From Hyphodiscus hymeniophilus (taxonomy: Eukaryota; Ascomycota; Leotiomycetes; Helotiales; Hyphodiscaceae): a stretch of 64,000 nucleotides of DNA. Under the pieces are notes generated by a model. That model was not told the DNA's origin and searched no databases. It worked only from the letters and a program-made list of their open reading frames with translations. Below, in pieces: positions 55,816-64,000 of this stretch; position 1 is the stretch's first letter, and each line of letters starts with the position of its first letter. Where the stretch lies: contig VNKQ01000005.1 in the NCBI GenBank assembly GCA_016508695.1, forward strand, positions 2,046,001 through 2,110,000, written 5' to 3'. Position numbers and translations under genes: made by a program.

Positions 55816-57893
55816 ATGGAGCAGCCGGACGTCGAGAAATGCAGTGTGTCGAGCGGGAAAGACCATGTCTCGGCCTCCCCCTCATACAGCACGAACGCGG
55901 GAGGAGAGCCGAATTACGAGGAAACAACAATTATACAACCGACGGTCGGACGGAGACTACTCGATAGTTTCAAGCGTGATCCGAATAGGACCGCTACGCC
56001 TGTTGGTGTTATCGGTTCGAATGGACGAGTGTTCGATGGGAAGGGTGCGGCGAATGCCACGGCTGCGAGTCCTTTGGCGAGGAAACTCAAGGGGAGACAC
56101 TTGCAGATGATTGCGATTGGAGGCTCGATTGGTGAGAAGCTTTCTGGCGGTTAAAGTATGGGAGCTGATGGCAGACAGGTACTGGTCTCTTCGTCGCATC
56201 GGGCAAGGCTCTCGAATCTGGAGGCCCGGCTTCGCTCCTGATATGCTATTCCCTCATTGGGATGATGTTGTATTGTACGGTACATGCGCTGGGTGAAATG
56301 GCGGTCTTGTTTCCTGTTGCCGGATCCTTCTCTGCCTATTCCACTCGGTTCTTGGATCCGGCATGGGGATTTGCCATGGGATGGGTACGCAGACTCTCAT
56401 ATTAAAAGGGAAGACGATGCTAACAGAGGTAGAACTATGCCATGCAATGGCTCGCTGTCCTTCCGCTGGAGATCATTTCTGCCTCCATCACCATCAATTT
56501 CTGGGATCACACCAAACACAATCATGCCATCTTCGTCACGGTATTTCTTGTGATAATCATCTCCATAAACTTATTCGGTGTGAAAGGTTATGGCGAAGCA
56601 GAGTTCTTCTTCTCCATCATCAAAGTCATTGCAGTCATTGGATACATGTGAGACTTTCCGGCAGGGACTCCATGGAAAATGTACTAATCCTTGGTACAGA
56701 CTTTTGGGCATAATTCTCAACATCGGTGGAGGGCCTGATGGTGGCTATATGTAAGATGACTTCCCTCGAATATTTATTGGTTGCTGGAGACATTGAATGT
56801 TCGCTGCGATCCGCTCGATCAGCCCAAGCGATCCTTCTTCCTACTCCTAATCACTCAATGTGAATAATACTGATCTCTCGTTAGAGGTGGTGAACTTTGG
56901 AACAACCCAGGAGCCTTCCACAATGGCTTCAAAGGCCTCTGCTCTGTCTTCGTAAATGCAGCATTTGCCTTTGCCGGCACCGAACTGGTTGGTCTTGCAG
57001 CAGCTGAGACAGCCAATCCACGAAAGTCCCTCCCAACAGCAATTAAACAAGTCTTCTGGCGCATTACCCTCTTCTACATCGTGTCACTACTCCTCGTAGG
57101 ACTTCTCGTACGGTACGACGATCCTCGTCTCCTCGTAGGCGGAAGTGCCAACGCAGCTGCATCTCCCTTTGTGATCTCCATCAAGAACGCAGGGATCGAG
57201 GTCCTACCTTCGGTCATGAACGCAGTGATCTTGATAGCCGTCATCTCAGTCGGCAACTCCTCCATCTTCGGCTCTTCCAGAACACTCGCCGCACTCGCAG
57301 ACCAAGGTCAGGCCCCAAAGATCCTGGGTTATATTGACCGCAAAGGACGACCACTCGTCGCCATCGGCGTCGCTTCAGCAATAGGATTCGTAGCCTATGC
57401 AGCTGATGCCGGCGCCGAAGGCACGGTCCTGGACTGGATGCTCGCCCTCTCAGCACTCTCTTCGATTTTCACGTGGGGTTCCATCTGCCTCGCGCACATC
57501 CGATTCCGAAAGGCGTGGAAACTGCAGGGCCATACCCTCGACGAGCTCGCGTTCCGGTCCCAACCTGGCGTGATCGGTTCCTGGATCGGTTTCCTCTTCA
57601 ACTGTCTCGTGCTCATCGCTCAATTCTGGGTGGGGGCCTGGCCAGTCGGGTATGGTTCAGGCTCCGGAGCTGCGCAGGCCGATAACTTCTTCTTGAATTA
57701 TCTAGCTGCTCCGATTGTGATCCTCTTCTATGTATGGTATAAGCTCTGGTATAAGACTCCGTTCATGAGATGCAAGGATATGGATCTGCAGACGGGGATC
57801 AGGGAATTGAATCTGCCCGAGTTGTTGGCTGAGGAGAGGGCTGAGAAGGCGGCTTGGCCGCGATGGAAGAAGGCGTATAAGCTTGTTTGCTAA
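55816..57893 (+). CDS. amino-acid permease (APC superfamily, yeast GAP1/DIP5-like)
   Basis: Five exons (55816-56131, 56179-56384, 56433-56647, 56700-56750, 56885-57893) encode 598 residues. A hydrophilic N-terminus leads to KLKGRHLQMIAIGGSIGTGLFVASGKALESGGPASLLICYSLIG, the hallmark first transmembrane segment of the YAT family. Further landmarks are GEMAVLFPVAGSFSAYSTRFLDPAWGFAMGWNYAMQWL, FAFAGTELVGLAAAETANPRKSLPTAIKQVFWRI and SVGNSSIFGSSRTLAALADQGQAPKILGYIDRKGRP. About twelve membrane helices are expected. It should import amino acids by proton symport at the plasma membrane. Specificity cannot be read from sequence. All junctions are in phase, and exon 4 is only 51 nt. Confidence 0.93.
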
Positions 57894-59012
57894 GACGAAC
57901 ATCTTTTCGTCTTGGGATTATTTCTTGGTAAATGGTTTTTTTTTAGGAAGGATGGACAGCGAGGCTATGTACATTAGGGCGGGATCTCGGATGGGTGGTG
58001 CTTGGTGGTCCGACTTGATGATAGCGAAGATACCACTTGGATGCGATACGTATACAGTTGAATATACCGGATATTTGTTTGCTCAATCACTCTGGGTTTT
58101 CCCCCTTTGCAGTCTGAAAGTACTCTTGAGCGAAGGAAGAGAGGCTTGCCGCATTTGGTTGGCACCACTACCCTCCATCCCAGTGGTCCTTTTGACGGCG
58201 TATGGAAACGGCTTGACTAGAGCGTTACACCGCAGGAGTCCGTCGAAAAGGTGCGACTTGCAACAAAAGATCCCTTCGCTCCAATAAATAACGCAGTCTT
58301 TCAATCCACCAGGTACCTTCGTACGAAGTAAGTAATCTTGATTGATCTCACCTGACATGCACCAGGAGTCTTCCCTCACGTGCGCCGCTTCGTCTCCTTC
58401 GTCTCCCCACCAGCCCCTTCACTCGGTTTTTGTAAGAATCCCCAAGCGCATTCTTATCATTGCCCGATCCGGACCTTATCGTGGGGCTCCAGGATGTAAC
58501 CAATCAGAAGCCTCGCATCGATCTGCAGCCCCTTTTCCCTTGGTACCTGAGGATCGTTCGCAGAGTCGAGATAAAAAAAAAAGATTCGAGATGGCGTCAT
58601 TAACCGAGCCCCGTGCGCTGCGAATCAAGTGATCTCGTGGAACTTTCTGCGTTGACGAATTTCGAGCTGTCACCGAACCACCGACGGCGACAATCAGCAA
58701 CGAACATCGACAACGACAACAAAAAGGTACGTAAGAGCTTTCCGTTTCTGCGGGAGGGAAGGAGAGGGCGGAGGTTGGCCGATTGCGGGATGGGGACGGA
58801 GTAGTGCATGGAGGGGGCCAGATGGGGAAGCCAAGAAAGCCTTGATGCATTTGATTTCGAAGGCTGAATCACCCGCCCACGTCTTCTTTTTTGCACATCA
58901 TTCTTGCGAGAAGGATTTTTCTGACTGTTCTGCGCTCAGGTTACTTCTTGAACAACCCAGCTGATTCCTCAATCACATATTCGTGTCGGACATATAGAGA
59001 AGCGCAACAAAG
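57894..59012. other. intergenic and leader region
   Basis: About 1.1 kb. It includes a run of ten A residues near 58569 and an AG-rich stretch. A GTACGT site near 58727, followed by AG sites just before 59013, could mark an intron in the 5' UTR of the next gene, but this is speculative. Confidence 0.4.
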
Positions 59013-59656
59013 ATGAGCGCAAGAAACAGCACAGATGTCAGCCATGGCCGTGGAGGTAGGTGATATTGTTATAAAGCGATAAAGTGACAAATCTAATCTG
59101 ATTCGTTGCGAATAGGTGCGGGAAACATTGGCGCTGATGACACTCCGTTTGTCTCCCTCCCGACGTCCCCTGGGTGATATATATTCTGATGGCGAGTAGA
59201 TACGGTGATGGCGAGATTGTCCGCGAGGGAGTTGTTGGAGACCATGGCGATGGAGCTTTCAGCACAGGCCGAGGTGGAGCTGCAAACAGTGAGTGCCTCA
59301 ACCGCTGGCCAGTGAAGATGTTGAGCTCTTTTCAGAAGCGCTTCGCTCTTCATGAAGTGCAGAACCACATCGATCTCTCGCGGCCTCAAGTACCTTTAAC
59401 AAAGCTGACTCTGCTGTTTACAGTCGGATCCCCACACGTCAAAGCTACGGAACGAAAGGACGAGGTAGCCATCCCCGAAGTCGCCCTCCGACCCAGCATG
59501 GAGAACGACAACTTCCATACCGGACGTGGTGGAGAGGGCAACGTTCATATCGCAGCACCCACTGCACCAAAGCACCCTGAGGGCTTGGCGGACAAGTTGA
59601 AGAACAAGCTCTTCAAGAAGAAGGCTTCCAAGGAGACGGCGGCGCCAACTTCCTAG
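59013..59656 (+). CDS. GRGG-repeat small fungal protein (DUF3602-like)
   Basis: Four exons (59013-59055, 59116-59146, 59200-59288, 59424-59656) encode 131 residues. The product is a set of short repeats: SHGRGGAGNIGADDTPYGDGEIVREG, FSTGRGGAANIGSPHV, FHTGRGGEGNVHIAAP, ending KLKNKLFKKKASKETAAPTS. Each G-R-G-G-x-x-N unit is separated by acidic linkers. This matches the ascomycete DUF3602 family, whose function I do not know. The intron at 59147-59199 uses a GTTTGT donor and is needed to keep the phase. It is probably disordered and soluble with a basic tail. Confidence 0.82.
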
Positions 59657-60514
59657 ATGTTGAATTGAGCTTTGAAAGGAGATTGGATAATATGAAGGAA
59701 GGACAGCATGATGTTTAACGTAGGGGGAGTTTGGGACGATTCTTGATACCACTTTTTCAATACAATTCATCTTCTATGATGAAACACCATGCTCTAGAAA
59801 ATAGAATCGGCTCTCTAGATTCATAATACATTGCGTTCAAGTTCAGATTCTTTCAGACATGCGAAGAGCCGCGGGTAGTTGACATCAAACACCTCACCTC
59901 CGCAATGTCGACGAAGCGAATGGGCAGACGGGAATCCTTCCTTCCTGAATGACCTACAAAAGATATGAAAGACCTGGTGTAATGCAGAGTTTTGAACAAT
60001 CTCACTTTTCGAGTACACAAGCTCCTCGAAAGGTTGTACCTTCCCCAGAGCTTCCGAGTCCAAAACTCCCCTTCATTGTTAACAGGGGCTGCTTTCTAGC
60101 GTCTAAGCTTTTCGGCGATCCCTAGACAGCGCGTCACGCAGAGCGTACTTTTTGCTTCTCACCTCAGACCATCGTTCACTGAAGACTTTCTTCCGTCAAG
60201 TTGCACGAGGGGGATTGTTTGCTTCTCCAAGTCTTGTAGAACTTCAAGACCGCCACAGCAACTACCTACCTTGGTACGTCGAGTAGGTCTGCCCCGCGCT
60301 TACTCCCAGCCTCCGACAATAACACTCTCCCCTTCCTCGCTTTGCGACACACCTTCCCACCCATTGCATTTCCAGTTCACCCAATAACTCCTCGGTCCTG
60401 GATACAACAGCCTCTTTGTGGTCTCCAGAGCACTTGACATTGACGTGCTTTCGGATTACCCTCCTATCGCGTCAGGTCGAGGTTTCTACTAGCAGCGTCG
60501 TAGGCACCGTCACG
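59657..60514. other. intergenic region
   Basis: 858 bp. The final 350 bp is pyrimidine-rich and reads like the promoter and leader of the BAH gene. A short minus-strand frame at 59821-60063 has no family similarity. Confidence 0.45.
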
Positions 60515-61820
60515 ATGGCTCCCAAACGTGGCATCGACCCTCCAGAGCCAGAACTTCTGAGCGCGAAGCGTGCGAAAAGCTCAGCGACACCGAATCCTGA
60601 CTCACGTTCGGCTACTCCTCTTGACCAAGGGAAGATCGCCTTCGAGGTCAAGTACCTGGAGTTGAACACGAAGAAGAAGCTGTCGAAGAAGGAAAGAGAC
60701 CTTTCGGACAGCGCCGATTTCATGGAATCGCCGTTTGTTGCTCAAGGCGCATCAAAGCCGGGAGAGTTGGATCAATACTACACCGTGGTGCCTTCTGAGG
60801 AATGGGATTCAATGAAGAAGTACAATAACTTTATCAGTTAGTAGATACCGCTGTGGGTTGGTGGAAATGTATGCTGACATGACGCAGTCCAGGGAGAGGT
60901 TTACAAGAACAATCAGTTTGTCTTCGTTAGAGGGGAGAACACACCCAAAGACAAGACTGTCGAGGATCCGAAGGACTTCTGGGTTGCGAGGATACTGCAG
61001 GTCAGAGCGAAGAATGCGCAGCATGTCTATGCCTTGGTGAGCGGTAAATGTTTCCCATCTGCCGCGCTTTGGCTGACTCTTTAGGTCACATGGCTGTATT
61101 GGCCAGACGAATTACCAGCTCCCAAGAAACCAGCTTCCGATCAAGTAAGCGCAGCTGGCGGAAAGAGAACATACCATGGTAGTCACGAGTTGATCCCTTC
61201 GAATTATATGGACGTCCTTGATGTGCTATCATTTGCTGGAAAGGCGGAAGTAGGTCACTGGCTAGAGGAAGATGACAATCTACCATACAAGCTCTACTGG
61301 AGGCAAACTTTCTGTAGAGAGACACAAGAGCTATCAGTGAGGTCGCCTCTTTTATTTGGAGTTTTTTTTATACTGATTTCTGATCCAGAAAATCCGCGAG
61401 CATTGCGTTTGTGGTGGTCACTTTAACCCTGAAGTTGCGATGGATATTTGCGAGAACGATGCCTGCAAAACTTGGCTTCATGAGAAGTGTATCATTGATA
61501 ACGTCCTTACAACGCTATGCGATGGCAAGACCGAAAACAAGGTCAAATCCGAAGACAGCAAAGTCAAACTCGAACGTAGTCAGGTCAAAACAGAGAACGG
61601 CGGCTCGGTTGAGCCAGATACCAACGGTTCTACATCAAAAACAAGTGGCAAGAAATTCAAAACGGATCGCAAAGTCTGGGAAGGAAAATTCAAGGGGAAG
61701 CTCATCCCGGGCACTGATAAGACACCAACAACCATCTCTATTACAGAACTGAGAACAGGCGGTCGAGGTACTTGGACAGAGCGGGTTCTGTGTCCAAAAT
61801 GTGGCACGTTGCTTGAATAA
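60515..61820 (+). CDS. BAH-domain chromatin protein with PHD-like zinc finger
   Basis: Four exons (60515-60836, 60888-61036, 61085-61336, 61389-61820) encode 384 residues. A basic N-terminus (MAPKRGIDPPEPELLSAKRAKSS) precedes a BAH domain at about 80-260: YYTVVPSEEWDSMKKYNNFIIQGEVYKNNQFVFVRGE, KDFWVARILQVRAKNAQHVYALVTWLYWPDEL, then YHGSHELIPSNYMDVLDVLSFAGKAEVGHW and LYWRQTF. A Cys/His cluster follows (EHCVCGGHFNPEVAMDICENDACKTWLHEKCI), with PHD-type spacing. After a disordered linker a final CPKCGT lies four residues from the end. BAH-PHD proteins bind histone tails and act in transcriptional control. The specific complex is not identifiable here. Confidence 0.88.
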
Positions 61821-63905
61821 GGACTCCGGCAGAGTCTTTGGGCAATTCAGCGTACGAATCCACACCAGCTTGTGTCTAGGCGTCACTCGCGTAACTACAT
61901 ACGTTTTACAACCTCCCGGCTTCCAGCTCAGCCTTGAAACTTCCATCATTTTCGACATGGATCTGGACACTAGCGAAATTATCACCTAGGAAACACTATT
62001 GCACTTCATATCCTCTGATCAGCGGATCTGAGAACAGCCCCTCCCAGACGCTGGCCCGCATTCCCGTTTTTGGACAGTTCGCAAAGTTCCCAACAGATAT
62101 CATGAGGTATTGGGTGAGGTTGTAGGTTGTCTCCTTTCGGCGCTCGGGGTGCTTTATACCCTGCTTCTGCGGCGACTGTCGTGGATGGGCCTGTACATAA
62201 GAAGTCCTGGGCTGCGTCTAGAATAGCGGGAGTCACAGGTCCATGAAATTGTTATGAATGCAGAGCAAAAATGAAATAACATGATTGATACGGTTGTTTT
62301 GTGAATGTCTCAAAATGGCAATTTCCGTTTGTGATAATTGCCTGCCCGACATGCTGGATATGTATGCATCCTCCAATGACTAGCGATGCTGCTACTGTCT
62401 GCGAAACCACACATTGATGTCCGCAGATAGTTCAAGCTACACTAGGGATCATTTGCGTGGGTTCAATTGCGAGACTTCCTCCGAGACACGAACTGCACGT
62501 CATAAGCGGCAAAGAAGGTCTGCTGCTGAGCTGCATGATTGAGGGTTCGATACATGTAAGGCATTGGGCGCGGGTTTCTTTTTTGCTTGGGGTCGTAGCC
62601 ACTGATATCTAGTGATTGTGCATATCGGACATCTCTTCCTCGTCTGACGTATTCCCCTCGGACGGAGTGCCACTATCGAGAGGACCGTCTACGGTCTAAC
62701 ACGAAAGCTTCCCTCACCAAGCGTCTCTACATCCTCTGATGCAGTAACTCCGAAGGATCTCCGGCGGTATTCCCGAGCTCCGGAAGCTGAGAAGGGAAAT
62801 TCCTAAGAACTTGAAAAGGAAAATCCCACGATGGCAAGAAGGCTTCACAAGAGGGGGATAAACTATGTAACCCATTCTTAGCACTACTCAGGGCTGATTC
62901 AGCAATGCCTAGTTTCAGCATGTGGGACAGTTTAATTGACCTCGCTTCCACTTGGAAATTCCGTAAGTGTCTGTGAATACCTTAGTTGCGGGTTGGCACT
63001 GGAATGGATAGACCCTCTGACACGAGGTATGGGTACACTTGAAGGCCGGCGCCAGAAGGCTATCGTCCGCAGCGGGCCGCAATGGAAGAAATGGCAGAAG
63101 GCTGCAAACTGAGCCTCTTCAGCCCTTTTCTTGTCATCTATTCCCATCTGTGTCAGCCTTACTCTGCAAAGTGCAAGGCTGGCTCTGGGTTGATAAGTCC
63201 TTACGAAGCATTGGACTGAAGCAGTGGAGGTAATTGCCCCCTTTGACGCTCGCTAAACTCCGCGCTAATAGTAGGGCGAATTGGTCGTCTGGTTCTCTTA
63301 CTGTATTAAAGAGGAGATTCTCAGCGACAGAAGTCTCCGAACTTTCGTCATCCTCCAACTTTTCCTTCCCACTTGGCAACTTTCGTGTTCTGTTGAACCT
63401 CAAATTGGCAACACAAGCTCAAGAGGCTGTTTGTCCATGATTGGTAGATTACAGGGTTGGTAGCAGCCAGAGACCAGCTATGTCACACTGCGCTGAGGTC
63501 TCCACTACGTCTCCAATGTTTCTGGGGGTTTTCCCATACTTAGACCCGTCACAAAGCTATGCTTAGGCGATTTGAACCTATTTTGTCGACGCTCAAGGAT
63601 CGATAGATTCAACGAGAAGAAATCTCTTCTGAATCTGTGGCACCTGAAGGTATCGTGGTCGGCCAATGCTTCCAAGTCTGGCTGCATTGGGACACGCCTG
63701 ACACTTCTGCTAGGCCGATATCAAGCGCTATTTGAACACCGTTACCATGGTGTTCAGTCCATTTCATCCTCCACTACAACTCATGCCTCTTCATCCTACA
63801 AGTCCTGTTTGAGATATAAAACCTCACATCGTCCTTCAGCAAGTGGCCTCGGGTCAAATCAAACACCTCAAAGACTTTCCCTTTTATCCTCATCAATCTT
63901 TCGCA
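61821..63905. other. long intergenic interval
   Basis: About 2.1 kb without a supportable gene. A minus-strand frame at 62006-62236 and several near 63039-63463 lack family similarity. The last few hundred bases are the promoter of the gene at the right edge. Confidence 0.45.
63811..63822 (+). promoter_or_regulatory. possible TATA box
   Basis: GATATAAAAC lies about 85-95 bp before the ATG at 63906, a position compatible with a fungal TATA element. Confidence 0.4.
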
Positions 63906-64000
63906 ATGGCACCATCAGCTATCGAGCCATTCTACAGTGACCGAGATGGTCTCGCCCTGGAGGACCTCTCAGACGACATCGACGCAGTCAATGTCCTCAA
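63906..64000 (+). CDS. 5' end of a gene cut by the window edge
   Basis: The ATG at 63906 opens a frame of 31 codons to the window end, with acidic residues in the second half (MAPSAIEPFYSDRDGLALED then LSDDIDAVNVL). A TATA-like element lies upstream. Too little is present to name a family. Confidence 0.45.
   Translation, partial: MAPSAIEPFYSDRDGLALEDLSDDIDAVNVL

Noticed and set aside
62006..62236. 76-codon minus-strand ORF
   Set aside because: No homology recognised and no neighbouring exons in phase.
1..64000. tRNA genes, CRISPR arrays, intact transposons
   Set aside because: I looked for tRNA B-box-like sequence, regularly spaced repeats, and transposase or reverse transcriptase motifs, and saw none convincing. 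A short cryptic tRNA could still be missed by eye.

Overview
The window is a 64 kb piece of nuclear chromosome from a filamentous ascomycete fungus (Pezizomycotina). The evidence is dense protein-coding genes on both strands, short GT-AG introns of about 47-100 nt with CTRAY-like branch sites, and a conserved gene set (ARP2/3, VMA21, ATG10, FUN30, GH47 mannosidase, zwf1, eL33). The protein sequences remind me of Leotiomycetes, but that is an impression and no search was run. There is no prokaryotic, phage or CRISPR content. No tRNA or rRNA gene was recognised.

Layout. 0-17.7 kb is mostly RNA and core-cell genes: a Hep59/Tls1-type splicing factor, a serine-rich conserved protein, PWP1 head-to-head with the DEAH helicase PRP16, an unrecognised proline/serine-rich protein, ARC40/ARPC1 head-to-head with a U2B''/U1A-type RRM protein, then ATG10. 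18-31 kb holds a membrane-anchored GH47 alpha-mannosidase, a coding-looking region without a clean gene model, a GAF-containing hybrid histidine kinase, a membrane-anchored histidine acid phosphatase, and a zinc alcohol dehydrogenase. 32-45.5 kb holds a SWIM zinc-finger protein, a second zinc alcohol dehydrogenase split into 12 exons and divergent from an FMN-dependent 2-hydroxyacid oxidase, an AT-rich gene-poor stretch with short repeats, glucose-6-phosphate dehydrogenase, and ribosomal protein eL33. 47-64 kb holds a DUF2406-like protein, VMA21 head-to-head with the remodeler FUN30, an amino-acid permease, a GRGG-repeat (DUF3602-like) protein, a BAH plus zinc-finger chromatin protein, and the first 95 bases of a further gene at the right edge.

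I assembled gene models by hand, joining exons at GT-AG junctions that keep phase and restore family motifs. Nearly all give an exact multiple of three. The least certain points are one junction in the histidine kinase (weak donor), the region 20981-22655, and the 5' end of the phosphatase. No undescribed multi-gene system is evident. The most unusual observations are very small exons (10, 20 and 21 nt), introns whose length is a multiple of three and which therefore hide inside open reading frames, the intron-rich alcohol dehydrogenase paired with a flavin oxidase, and the unresolved gene region.
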